Assembly (NCBI GenBank): GCA_019117495.1
Contig: DWZP01000008.1
Location: 1 to 64,000, forward strand
Reading direction: 5' to 3'
Source of the DNA: Fusicatenibacter_A intestinipullorum
Lineage (GTDB): Bacteria; Bacillota; Negativicutes; Acidaminococcales; Acidaminococcaceae
Length of the DNA stretch: 64,000 nucleotides
Below, piece by piece: positions 32,677 to 40,491 of this stretch; positions within the stretch are counted from its first letter, which is position 1, and the number at the start of each line of letters is the position of its first letter. Under the pieces are notes generated by a model that worked only from the letters and a program-made list of their open reading frames with translations, searched no databases and was not told the origin of the DNA. Both the position numbers and the translations under genes were made by a program.

Positions 32677-33687
32677 TCAGCGCCCCTCCTTCTGATAAGG
32701 CACACCAAGATACCTGTATGTTTCGCGTGTGGCTATGCGTCCGCGCGGCGTACGCTGAATAAGCCCCAGCTGCATAAGGTACGGTTCGATAACGTCTTCG
32801 ATAGTATCGCTTTCTTCGCTTACGGCAGCCGCAATGGTTTCTATGCCCACCGGCCCGCCGCCGAAGGTTTTTACAATGGTCTGCAAAATGCGGCGGTCGT
32901 TGCGGTCAAGCCCGTATTTGTCAACTTCAAGGCGCGACAGGGCTTCGTCAGCCACCTGCTCCGTAATGCTCTGCGCCCCGGCAACCTGCGCAAAATCGCG
33001 CACGCGCTTTAACAGGCGGTTGGCAACACGGGGCGTGCCGCGGCTGCGCCTTGCAATGGCCTGCGCGCCTTCACGTTCAATGGCTACGCCCAAAATTTCC
33101 GCAGCGCGCTCTATAATAAAGCATAATTCATCAGGTTTATAAAACTCCAAACGGCACTGCACGCCAAAGCGGTCGCGCAGCGGCGCAGCAATCGCGCCAA
33201 GGCGGGTAGTTGCGCCAATAAGTGTAAACTTCGGCAAATCAAGGCGTACACTGCGCGCGCTCGGCCCTTTGCCGATAATAATATCCAGCGCAAAATCCTC
33301 CATGGCAGAATACAAAATTTCTTCTACCGTTTTGGAAAGGCGGTGAATTTCGTCGATAAAAAGCACGTCGTTTTCGCCAAGATTTGTCAGTATCGCCGCC
33401 AGGTCACCCTGCCGTTCAATTGCCGGGCCGCTTGTTATGCGGATATTAACGTTAAGCTCGTTGGCAATAATGTTGGCAAGCGTGGTTTTGCCAAGGCCCG
33501 GAGGCCCGAACAAAAGCACATGGTCAAGCGCTTCGCCGCGCTCTGCCGCCGCCTTTATAAAAACCTGCATATTCTGTTTTACCTGGTTTTGCCCGATATA
33601 TTCGGCAAGACGGCGCGGACGCAGGCTGTACTGCCAGCCGTCGGCATCCTGTTCCCTGCCGGTAATAATTCTTTCCTGCTCGTTCAT
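32677..33687 (-). CDS. ruvB: Holliday junction branch-migration helicase RuvB
   Basis: A 336-residue AAA+ motor. Walker A is GPPGLGKTTLA near 61, Walker B is VLFIDEIHRL near 108, sensor 1 is FTLIGATTRLG and sensor 2 is RSRGTPRVANRLLKRVRDFA. The C-terminal winged helix ends QRTPRGRIATRETYRYLG. One-base overlap with ruvA. Confidence 0.97.
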   Translation of the reverse strand: MNEQERIITGREQDADGWQYSLRPRRLAEYIGQNQVKQNMQVFIKAAAERGEALDHVLLFGPPGLGKTTLANIIANELNVNIRITSGPAIERQGDLAAILTNLGENDVLFIDEIHRLSKTVEEILYSAMEDFALDIIIGKGPSARSVRLDLPKFTLIGATTRLGAIAAPLRDRFGVQCRLEFYKPDELCFIIERAAEILGVAIEREGAQAIARRSRGTPRVANRLLKRVRDFAQVAGAQSITEQVADEALSRLEVDKYGLDRNDRRILQTIVKTFGGGPVGIETIAAAVSEESDTIEDVIEPYLMQLGLIQRTPRGRIATRETYRYLGVPYQKEGR

Positions 33688-34295
33688 TATTTCCTCCCGG
33701 CAAATACCTTAAGCACATGTTTAATAATTTCTTCGCACGGCATTTTTTCGTAGCCTTCAACGGTTTTCAGCGCCGGTACAATCTCGCTGTTGCTGTACCC
33801 AAGCGCCTGCAAAGCCTCAATGGCTTCGCCCACTGCCGTTTCGGGCACATCGCCGCCCTGCGGGTAAAATACCGTATCAATAATTTCATCCCCGCCGGAA
33901 ATTTTATCCTTCAGCTCCAAAAGCAGCCTTTCCGCCGTTTTTTTGCCAATGCCCGGCAGCTTGGTCAGCGCTTTCATGTCACGGTTCTGCACTGCCATAT
34001 AAAAATCATCCGGCTTTACAGCCGATAAAATGCCCAGCGCCACTTTAGGCCCGACGCCGCTGACTGCTATTAACAGCACGAATAAATCGTAATACTGCTT
34101 TTGCAGAAAACCGAACAGCAAAATTGCGTCCTCGCGCACGGAAGTATAAGTATGCACGCGCACCTCGCTGCCAAGGGAAAGCGCCGCCAGATTGGCCGAA
34201 GGCATAAACACGCGGTAGCCTACCCCGCCCGGCGTTTCTATCAAACAATATTCATTTGCCAGTTCTGCAACTTTGCCTTTTATTGAACCAATCAT
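33687..34295 (-). CDS. ruvA: Holliday junction DNA-binding subunit RuvA
   Basis: A 202-residue protein. The N-terminal OB fold (MIGSIKGKVAELANEYCLIE) is followed by two helix-hairpin-helix motifs (LLIAVSGVGPKVALGILS; LTKLPGIGKKTAERLLLELK) and the C-terminal RuvB-binding domain (AIEALQALGYSNSEI). Immediately follows ruvC. Confidence 0.97.
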   Translation of the reverse strand: MIGSIKGKVAELANEYCLIETPGGVGYRVFMPSANLAALSLGSEVRVHTYTSVREDAILLFGFLQKQYYDLFVLLIAVSGVGPKVALGILSAVKPDDFYMAVQNRDMKALTKLPGIGKKTAERLLLELKDKISGGDEIIDTVFYPQGGDVPETAVGEAIEALQALGYSNSEIVPALKTVEGYEKMPCEEIIKHVLKVFAGRK

Positions 34296-34790
34296 TTACT
34301 TTAACTCCGTCCATCTTCTTGTTGCCGCCGTATGCAGCCCGCAAACGGCAATCGCCAGCGCGTCGGCAACGTCGTCAGGTTTTGGTTTTTCGCGCAGGTT
34401 TAAAAGATGCTGCACCATAAACTGCACCTGTTCTTTATTGGCGCTGCCAAAGCCTACAACGGCCTGTTTAACCTGTATCGGCGTAAATTCCATAACAGGC
34501 AGCCCGCGGTTGGCGGCGGTTAAAAGCACAACTCCGCGCGCCTGCCCTACGCTGATAGCCGTTGTTACGTTGCGGTTAAAAAAGAGCTGCTCCACGCTCA
34601 TAATATCCGGGTGATAGGTGTCTATCAGCTCCGTAAGCCCGTCGTAAATCTTTTTTAGCCGCATCTCCGGCAGCATATTCTTATCCGTAAACACTGCGCC
34701 GTAATGCACCGGCCGCAGCCTGTTGCCAATCATTTCAACCAGCCCGAAGCCGCAGATTGCCGTGCCCGGGTCAATTCCGATTGCCAGCAT
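34296..34790 (-). CDS. ruvC: Crossover junction endodeoxyribonuclease RuvC
   Basis: A 164-residue resolvase. The catalytic acidic residues sit in MLAIGIDPGTAICGFGL (Asp7), SVEQLFFNRN (Glu66) and the C-terminal PDDVADALAIA (two Asp). Cuts junctions moved by RuvAB. Confidence 0.97.
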   Translation of the reverse strand: MLAIGIDPGTAICGFGLVEMIGNRLRPVHYGAVFTDKNMLPEMRLKKIYDGLTELIDTYHPDIMSVEQLFFNRNVTTAISVGQARGVVLLTAANRGLPVMEFTPIQVKQAVVGFGSANKEQVQFMVQHLLNLREKPKPDDVADALAIAVCGLHTAATRRWTELK

Positions 34791-34852
34791 AACAAAACTC
34801 CCGTCTTATATAAAGCAGGCAGGCCTTTTAAGCCTGCCCCCTAAAAAATCAA

Positions 34853-35599
34853 TTATTCTTCATCATCATCCGGCAGGTCTGCGTTGGTGTATACATCCTG
34901 CACGTCATCAAGGTCATCCAGCAAATCAAGCATTTTCTGCACTTTGGCAACGCCTTCTTCGTCAAGCTCTGCCATAGTATCCGGAATCATGGTGATTTCT
35001 GCCATGGCAACTTCAACGTTGTTGTCGGCAAGCGCTTTTTCAACAGCGTCAAAATCTTCCGGCTGGGTAATAATTTCAAAGCCGCCTTCTTCGCTCTTAA
35101 CGTCCTCGGCGCCAGCGTCAAGGGCAATCATCATCAAATCGTCTTCGGTCAGGCTTTCGTTTTCCTCGCCGTCGATAGTAAATACGCCCTTGCGTTTAAA
35201 CATCCAGTTTACGCAGCCGGTTTCGCCCATGTTGCCGCCGGATTTACTGAATACGTGGCGCACATCGGCAGCGGTGCGGTTGCGGTTGTTGGTAAGTGTG
35301 GATACCATAACGGCAACGCCTGCCGGGCCGTAGCCTTCGTACGTAATTTCTTCGTAGTTGCCGCCTTCGGCAGCGCCCTGTCCTTTTTTAATGGCACGCT
35401 GAATGTTGTCTTTCGGTATATTGTTGGCCTTAGCTTTGCTGAGTGCCAGTTTTAATCTCATATTGCCGGTAGGGTCAGGGCCTCCCATCTGCACAGCAAT
35501 GGTAATTTCTCTGCCGATTTTGGTGGTAATTTTACCCCGCGCAGCATCGGCTTTGCCTTTTTTGTGTTTGATATTAGCCCATTTAGAATGTCCGGACAT
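34853..35599 (-). CDS. YebC/PmpR family protein
   Basis: A 248-residue YebC protein: SGHSKWANIKHKKGKADAAR at the N-terminus and a central FSKSGGNMGETGCVNWMFKRKG. The family was described as DNA-binding regulators and more recently as a factor that helps ribosomes through proline stretches. First gene of the ruv-que-sec run; GGAGG precedes the ATG. Confidence 0.95.
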   Translation of the reverse strand: MSGHSKWANIKHKKGKADAARGKITTKIGREITIAVQMGGPDPTGNMRLKLALSKAKANNIPKDNIQRAIKKGQGAAEGGNYEEITYEGYGPAGVAVMVSTLTNNRNRTAADVRHVFSKSGGNMGETGCVNWMFKRKGVFTIDGEENESLTEDDLMMIALDAGAEDVKSEEGGFEIITQPEDFDAVEKALADNNVEVAMAEITMIPDTMAELDEEGVAKVQKMLDLLDDLDDVQDVYTNADLPDDDEE

Positions 35600-35737
35600 A
35601 ACTGATTCCTCCTAAAAACTTAACTGGTAATTTACCATAATACATTTAATTATTATACTACAACGTGCCGGGCATTTCAATAAGTTATGCGGCGCGTATT
35701 GCCGCGGCATTTTTAATATTTTCTTTGGCCGTGCGCC

Positions 35738-35767
35738 TTGTACTGTATGCGCAGGCTATTGTATAAT
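35738..35767 (+). promoter_or_regulatory. Promoter of the CXXC-NapH-TlpA operon
   Basis: -35 TTGTAC (35738-35743), 18-bp spacer, -10 TATAAT (35762-35767). Confidence 0.55.
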
Positions 35768-35782
35768 AATAGCGGTGATGAA

Positions 35783-35905
35783 ATGAAAATATTTTTGTGG
35801 CTGCTTGCCGCTGCGTTTCTGGCGGCCGGCATTTACCAAAAAGAATATATGGAAGTGCTGAACAAAGCAATTTTAATCTGCCTGGAGTGCATCGGCATTG
35901 GTTAG
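35783..35905 (+). CDS. CD1871A-type small CXXC membrane peptide
   Basis: A 40-residue ORF from ATG 35783. An N-terminal hydrophobic helix (MKIFLWLLAAAFLAAGIY) is followed by a short segment ending ICLECIGIG, with a CXXC pair (CLEC). This matches small proteins described as CD1871A family CXXC motif-containing, which are found beside NapH-type and TlpA-type genes in anaerobic Firmicutes. The stop overlaps the next gene by 8 bp, implying translational coupling. It probably passes electrons or thiols at the membrane; this is inferred from context. Confidence 0.8.
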   Translation: MKIFLWLLAAAFLAAGIYQKEYMEVLNKAILICLECIGIG

Positions 35906-36716
35906 GCGCGGCGTTGTTCAGCTTGTATCGGCGCTTTTGCATAACGCCAACCTGCCGGGCTTTATCACCGGGCGCATCTGGCAGGCGCAGCCTAAAAGCG
36001 TATGCGTGCCGGTATTAAACTGTTATTCGTGCCCCGGCGCGCTGGGTGCCTGCCCCATAGGCTCGCTGCAAAGCACCCTTGCTGGCACGGCGTTAAAGTT
36101 TCCGTTTTATGTTGTGGGGCTTCTGCTTTTATTCGCGCTGTGCTTAGGGCGCGTCATCTGCGGCTGGCTGTGCCCCTTCGGGCTGGTGCAGGATTTGTTA
36201 TATAAAATCCCCTCGCCCAAGCTGCATAAAAATGCCTTTACGCAAAAGCTGAGCCTGCTGAAATATGCCGTTGCCGTTATCTTTGTGCTTCTCTTGCCTG
36301 TATACTTCTGGTGGCAGGACAGCGTGGGCGCACCGGCGTTCTGCAAATACATCTGCCCCGCAGGCACATTGGAAGCAGGGCTGCCGCTGTTGGCACTTAA
36401 CGCAAACCTGCGTGACGGCATTGGGCTTTTGTTTGGCTGGAAGTTTTTATTAATGCTTGTAATTTTGAGCGCGTGCGTATTTATTTACCGCCCGTTCTGC
36501 CGCTTTTTATGCCCGCTCGGCGCATGGTACGGCCTGTTTAACAAACTTTCTGCATTTGGCATTACGGTAGATAAAGCAAAATGCACAGGCTGCAACGCCT
36601 GCGTGCGTTTCTGCAAAATGGACTGCCAAAAAGTAAATGACCGCGAGTGCATCAACTGCGGCGAATGTAAAAAAATCTGCCCGGAAGGGGCTATAAATTT
36701 TAAAACTAAATTTTAG
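35898..36716 (+). CDS. NapH/MauN-like membrane 4Fe-4S ferredoxin
   Basis: A 272-residue membrane protein with about five hydrophobic segments and cytoplasmic cysteine clusters: CLGRVICGWLCPFGLVQD near 88, FCRFLCPLGAWYGLFN near 200 and two C-terminal ferredoxin motifs, CTGCNACVRFCKMDC and CINCGECKKICPEG. The start is TTG at 35898, overlapping the upstream stop with GGAG 10 nt before it; no ATG or GTG fits. It likely moves electrons across the membrane to the adjacent periplasmic thioredoxin. Confidence 0.88.
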   Translation: MVRRGVVQLVSALLHNANLPGFITGRIWQAQPKSVCVPVLNCYSCPGALGACPIGSLQSTLAGTALKFPFYVVGLLLLFALCLGRVICGWLCPFGLVQDLLYKIPSPKLHKNAFTQKLSLLKYAVAVIFVLLLPVYFWWQDSVGAPAFCKYICPAGTLEAGLPLLALNANLRDGIGLLFGWKFLLMLVILSACVFIYRPFCRFLCPLGAWYGLFNKLSAFGITVDKAKCTGCNACVRFCKMDCQKVNDRECINCGECKKICPEGAINFKTKF

Positions 36717-36726
36717 GAGTGGTTAA

Positions 36727-37254
36727 ATGTTTACTTTAAAAAAATTCTTGCTCATTACCGCTGCCGCAGCCGTTGTAGGCATTGGCGCAGCACTTGTGTG
36801 GACGCATTACCAGGCAGGCAACATTAACGAAGCCGCCGCACAATCAGTCAACACCGAAGCGCCGGATATTACCGTAACCGCCATGGACGGCACAGAAGTT
36901 AAACTTTCTTCTCTGCGCGGCAAAACAGTGTTTGTAAACTTCTGGGCAACCTGGTGCGGCCCCTGCATGCAGGAAATGCCCGAAATGAACAAAATTTACC
37001 CGGATTACAAAGATAAAATTGAGTTTTTTGCCGTAAGCATTGATGATTCGCGCAGCGATTACGAAAAATATGCAGGCGAAAGCGGCTTTGCCTACCCAAT
37101 GTACTGGGGCGACAAAAACGCCATTGTTAAAGCCTACGGCTTACAGGGCATACCGGCCTCCTACATTGTTGACAAGTACGGCACCATTACCAAATCGCAT
37201 ATCGGCGGCATGAAAGAAAAAGAACTGCGCGCCTTTTTGGACAGCGGGCTGTAA
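36727..37254 (+). CDS. TlpA-family membrane-anchored thioredoxin
   Basis: A 175-residue protein. The N-terminal membrane anchor (about 6-26) is followed by an AhpC/TSA-type thioredoxin fold with the active site FWATWCGPCMQEMPEMN (CGPC near 77-80) and cis-Pro region LQGIPASYIVDK. AGGAGTGG precedes the ATG and the gap to the NapH gene is 10 bp. It probably acts in periplasmic thiol reduction, supplied with electrons by the preceding two genes. Confidence 0.92.
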   Translation: MFTLKKFLLITAAAAVVGIGAALVWTHYQAGNINEAAAQSVNTEAPDITVTAMDGTEVKLSSLRGKTVFVNFWATWCGPCMQEMPEMNKIYPDYKDKIEFFAVSIDDSRSDYEKYAGESGFAYPMYWGDKNAIVKAYGLQGIPASYIVDKYGTITKSHIGGMKEKELRAFLDSGL

Positions 37255-37296
37255 AAAATTGTTAACTGCGCAAAATCAAATCACATAACGCTTTAT

Positions 37297-37324
37297 TTGA
37301 CTTTTGCGCTATGTTTGTTATAAT
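37297..37324 (+). promoter_or_regulatory. Promoter of the antisense RNA
   Basis: -35 TTGACT (37297-37302), 16-bp spacer, consensus -10 TATAAT (37319-37324). It reads into the 3' end of the toxin gene on the opposite strand. Confidence 0.7.
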
Positions 37325-37330
37325 AACAAT

Positions 37331-37431
37331 AGAAACACAAAAGGCTGCCGATAGACGGTTAGCCCCAAATATTGCTTATAGTTTAAGGTAAACCGTCACA
37401 ATTGAAGGGCTGTGGCGGTTTACTTGTTTTT
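37331..37431 (+). ncRNA. Candidate antisense antitoxin RNA
   Basis: A predicted transcript of about 100 nt from the promoter at 37297-37324 to a strong intrinsic terminator. The terminator stem is 13 bp with one G-U pair (37388-37400 with 37411-37423), a 10-nt loop and then TTGTTTTTG. The transcript is complementary to the 3' untranslated region and the last codon and stop of the toxin ORF (37420-37423). This is the TxpA/RatA arrangement. No protein is encoded. Confidence 0.65.
37341..37365 (-). terminator. Terminator of the toxin mRNA
   Basis: Minus strand hairpin GGCTAACCG...CGGCAGCC, then TTTTGTGTTT. Its 5' arm also contains the 10-nt segment that can pair with the mRNA leader. Confidence 0.55.
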
Positions 37432-37521
37432 GCGGACAATATCTTTCCCAAGGGTATAGCCCAGGGAAAATACAGCTATTGTATAACCAGTAAAGGTTAT
37501 TAACAATGCTAAAATATCCAC
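37420..37521 (-). CDS. Candidate type I toxin: 33-residue membrane peptide
   Basis: A GTG-started ORF of 33 codons. A hydrophobic helix (ILALLITFTGYTIAVFSLGY) is followed by a charged tail (LGKDIVRKNK), similar in size and build to putative holin-like toxins. AAGGAGGGG lies 6 nt before the GTG. It has its own promoter (37639-37667), a leader of about 110 nt with two small hairpins, and a terminator overlapped by an antisense RNA gene. It could also be a simple regulatory or signalling peptide; toxicity is not shown by sequence. Confidence 0.7.
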   Translation of the reverse strand: MDILALLITFTGYTIAVFSLGYTLGKDIVRKNK

Positions 37522-37597
37522 GCTATCCCCTCCTTCATAGTATTTCCGGCTCAAGCCGGATTTCTATATCATCGAAGGGTCACAGTCCCTCCGCAGA

Positions 37598-37607
37598 GGG
37601 CTAACCG
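37598..37607. repeat. Leader segment complementary to the toxin mRNA 3' end
   Basis: GGGCTAACCG here is the exact inverse of CGGTTAGCCC at 37356-37365. In the toxin mRNA the 5' leader can pair with the 3' end over 10 bp. Such end-to-end pairing keeps several known type I toxin mRNAs inactive. Confidence 0.65.
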
Positions 37608-37638
37608 CCTACCGTTATAGCAGCACATTTGCCTGCAT

Positions 37639-37667
37639 ATTGTAACAGAAAAATATAAAACTGTAAA
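37639..37667 (-). promoter_or_regulatory. Promoter of the toxin mRNA
   Basis: Minus strand -35 TTTACA (37662-37667), 17-bp spacer, -10 TACAAT (37639-37644). Confidence 0.65.
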
Positions 37668-37673
37668 GATACT

Positions 37674-37708
37674 AAAAGCGCGCTTCCGAATTTACGGAAA
37701 CGCGCTTT
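37674..37708 (-). terminator. Terminator of the second autotransporter gene
   Basis: Inverted repeat AAAGCGCG-TTCCG/CGGAA-CGCGCTTT (37674-37687 with 37694-37708), 10 bp after the autotransporter stop. Confidence 0.75.
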
Positions 37709-37717
37709 GTTTGTTAT

Positions 37718-40177
37718 TTAGAACGTCCAGCGCATGCCGGCATTCCACTGCCACGGTGTTTCAACATCGCCGCCGAAGGTTTTTACTACATCGGCATATA
37801 CATAGCTGTTTTCGCTTGTTTTGTAGTTAAAGCCAATTCCCGCTTCACACCAGGTATCGCCAATATCCTGATGATAACTGTTTGTTAAACCTTTATGGCT
37901 TAAATAAGTATCGGCACTGCCTGCAAAATCGTGCAGCAGGCTTGCTTTGGCGTAAATGCTGCCGCTGTCGCTGATGCGTTTGCCTACTTCAAAGCCTACG
38001 CGCCCTACCGCGCTTTCAAGGCTGTCCTGATTAACTTTGATGCCGTTGTTGGTAGTGTAATCTTCGCCGCCGATACGCATTAAGGTAAGCTGTGCCTGCG
38101 GCGTTACATACCAGCCGCCGTCAAGGTCTACTTTCATGCCGTATTCGCCGCTTAAGCTGGTACCCCATGCGTCATAGTCTCCGCTGGTGTGCCCTGCTTC
38201 GGTGTAAATGTCAAAATCGTTGCTTAACCTGCCCTGTTTAAGTACGATATCGGCATAATGCCCTTTATCGCCCAGCCAGGTGCCATACAGGCTTAAAGAT
38301 GTGCTGCGGTTTTCGCCGTCGCCGTGGGTGTAGGTTGTCTGTCCGTCATTATGGCTTATTGCCGCGCCGTAATGCCAGCTGCCTGCCGCCCAGTCATAAC
38401 CCATCTGGAAGAAGTTATACTGGTTTTTGTATTCGCCGTCATATTCAAATTCGCCGCGGCTCATACGCACCCAAATGCCCTGCCCGCCGTCGCTCTCGCG
38501 CAGTTCGCCAAGGCGCTGGCTTAAGGTGCTGTCCTCCTGCCGCCATGCAACAATAGCCGTTGCGGCGATGTTTTTCATTCCCGTCATTGTAGCGGTTTCT
38601 GTACTGCCACTACCACCATTACCCTGTGTTACATTGGTAACGTATCCCTGCCCGACAGTATGCCCATCAGCAGCATCTTCATAAAATAGCAAATCGCCGC
38701 TGGCTTCCGGAGTGATAAGCCCTTCTTTTACAGTTACTTTACCGCTGAGGTTATTACCTTTATAAGTAAGTTTTTGTGCAATAGCATTTAAATTTGCTTC
38801 TGCTTTTTCACTATCAAGCGTGTTAATGGTGTTATTAATTACACCTAAATTGACATAAGAACCTGCTTCTGCACTTTCAATAGTTACAACACCGGTATTA
38901 GCAAAATTTAAAACACCATTATTATCAGTATCTTCCGCAGCGAAATTAATATCGCCGCTGCCGGAATAGTTATTTACTGTAATATCTTCTTTAGCATTTT
39001 GATTAATAATACCGCTATTCATATTAACATTTTTCACATTAGATGTACCGGTATTATTCCACGCTGCGCCATTAGCAAGCGTAAGATTTGTACCATTAGT
39101 GCTGTTATCATCAATTGCACCATTGAGTTTAGATTTTATTGTATTAAGTGTTAAATTAACAGTTGCAGAACCTGATGTTCCTATATCTCCAGTAATATTC
39201 ATATCATTTTGTGTATCTTTATTAAAATTAACTTCTGCATTGTTTAAAGCATAAACAGCATATATATCTGTATTTGTATTTTCACTACCATTTACTGCAT
39301 TAACACTTACAGAACCACCAACCATATTAACTTTACCTGTATCTGCATTTATTCCTATTAATTTATCTATACCTTTGCTATCTCCAATATCTTCAACTAC
39401 AATATTTACATTATTTCCAAGATTAACTGTCCCATATGATTCAGTAGCAATACCATAAACAAATGCAGAGGCATTCTCTTTACTATCTATTTTAGCTGTA
39501 ATATGTGAATTATCATCTATCTTTATAGTTCCTGTTTCAGCATAAACGCCTATTGAATAAGCAGTACCGCCTTCAGTCTTTACACTAGATTCTATATTAC
39601 CGCCATCGATTTCAATTCTACTATAATACCAGCTATGAACACCATAAGCTTTAACATTAGAAGAAGCATTGCCTGTCGCTGTTGAATTTATGTTTACTTT
39701 GCCGGTTTCTATAATTGAATCGATACCTGTACTATAAATCCCTTCACTTTTGACATTTACCGCATCATTTCCATCTGCATTTGCTTCGGCTATAATACTA
39801 ATATCATCAAGAATAGTATATTTGCTATTGTGTACACCATAAGCATAAGCTTGTTGTGCAGCTTTTGCATTTACAGTAAGATTTATTTTGCCATTTATCG
39901 TTATAGAATTAACATCTGGATTACCATCGCTTATACCGGATACAGGATTTTGAGGATACGTAGCAGTATCACTACTTACATTTACGTTATATCCATCATT
40001 AAATGTATACGTATAATTTCCGTTTCTATCATCTGTTCTAATTTCTTCATCAGCATATTTATCTTCAGCACCGTTAATTTTTTCTGGATATTCTGTCGAA
40101 GCCAGCGCCGTATTTGCCGCCAGTACGCCGCCTGCCAAAACGCACAACAAAATTTTAGAGCGTAAATTCTTTTTCAT
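37718..40177 (-). CDS. Autotransporter with beta-helix-like passenger
   Basis: An 819-residue autotransporter with a signal peptide about 1-26 (ending ALA). The passenger of about 500 residues has repeated beta strands (GTSGSATVNLTLNTIK and similar), with Asn/Thr/Val bias and DNA much richer in AT than the neighbours. The C-terminal 280-residue barrel (GIWVRMSRGEFEYDGEYKNQ) ends in MRWTF. It is not a close copy of the 6833-9586 autotransporter, whose barrel sequence differs. No enzymatic motif was seen. Translation start and Shine-Dalgarno lie in a hairpin (40185-40210). Confidence 0.87.
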   Translation of the reverse strand: MKKNLRSKILLCVLAGGVLAANTALASTEYPEKINGAEDKYADEEIRTDDRNGNYTYTFNDGYNVNVSSDTATYPQNPVSGISDGNPDVNSITINGKINLTVNAKAAQQAYAYGVHNSKYTILDDISIIAEANADGNDAVNVKSEGIYSTGIDSIIETGKVNINSTATGNASSNVKAYGVHSWYYSRIEIDGGNIESSVKTEGGTAYSIGVYAETGTIKIDDNSHITAKIDSKENASAFVYGIATESYGTVNLGNNVNIVVEDIGDSKGIDKLIGINADTGKVNMVGGSVSVNAVNGSENTNTDIYAVYALNNAEVNFNKDTQNDMNITGDIGTSGSATVNLTLNTIKSKLNGAIDDNSTNGTNLTLANGAAWNNTGTSNVKNVNMNSGIINQNAKEDITVNNYSGSGDINFAAEDTDNNGVLNFANTGVVTIESAEAGSYVNLGVINNTINTLDSEKAEANLNAIAQKLTYKGNNLSGKVTVKEGLITPEASGDLLFYEDAADGHTVGQGYVTNVTQGNGGSGSTETATMTGMKNIAATAIVAWRQEDSTLSQRLGELRESDGGQGIWVRMSRGEFEYDGEYKNQYNFFQMGYDWAAGSWHYGAAISHNDGQTTYTHGDGENRSTSLSLYGTWLGDKGHYADIVLKQGRLSNDFDIYTEAGHTSGDYDAWGTSLSGEYGMKVDLDGGWYVTPQAQLTLMRIGGEDYTTNNGIKVNQDSLESAVGRVGFEVGKRISDSGSIYAKASLLHDFAGSADTYLSHKGLTNSYHQDIGDTWCEAGIGFNYKTSENSYVYADVVKTFGGDVETPWQWNAGMRWTF

Positions 40178-40184
40178 AAAAATA

Positions 40185-40210
40185 CCTCCTCCGTTGTTAC
40201 GTGGAGGAGG
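40185..40210 (-). promoter_or_regulatory. Shine-Dalgarno-sequestering hairpin
   Basis: In the minus-strand mRNA, CCTCCTCC pairs perfectly with GGAGGAGG around a 10-nt loop. GGAGGAGG (40185-40192) is the ribosome-binding site, 7 nt before the ATG at 40177. The whole site is therefore buried unless the hairpin opens, as in RNA thermometers or trans-acting control. Confidence 0.75.
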
Positions 40211-40282
40211 AAATTACTCGTCAGGTTCTCTTTTTCATTTCTGCGCGAAGCGTAGTTCCCCCCAGCGAGATTTTACACTTTT

Positions 40283-40292
40283 ATTATACCAT
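40283..40292 (-). promoter_or_regulatory. Extended -10 promoter of the second autotransporter
   Basis: Minus strand TATGGTATAAT with -10 hexamer at 40283-40288 and no good -35. It gives a leader of about 95 nt that contains the hairpin. Confidence 0.5.
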
Positions 40293-40410
40293 ACGCAAGC
40301 GGTTTTTAAAAATTTTTGTTTGAAATTTTATGCAAAGTTGTTTGCATTTTTATATTAAAACAGCTTTGTTGTTAAATTTATTTTACACTGCTGCCATACC
40401 ATGTACAGTA

Positions 40411-40439
40411 TTGACAAGCCTGTTGTTTACGGCTACACT
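40411..40439 (+). promoter_or_regulatory. Promoter of the MATE transporter gene
   Basis: -35 TTGACA (40411-40416), 17-bp spacer, -10 TACACT (40434-40439). Confidence 0.65.
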
Positions 40440-40491
40440 AACGGTAGCGGCTGTTTTTGGGCAGCAATTTTTATTTTACAGGAGCTAAATA

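Noticed and set aside
37718..40177. Recent duplication of one autotransporter into two
   Set aside because: Barrels and signal peptides differ clearly (YTF versus RWTF ends, different strand sequences), so they are distant paralogues at most.
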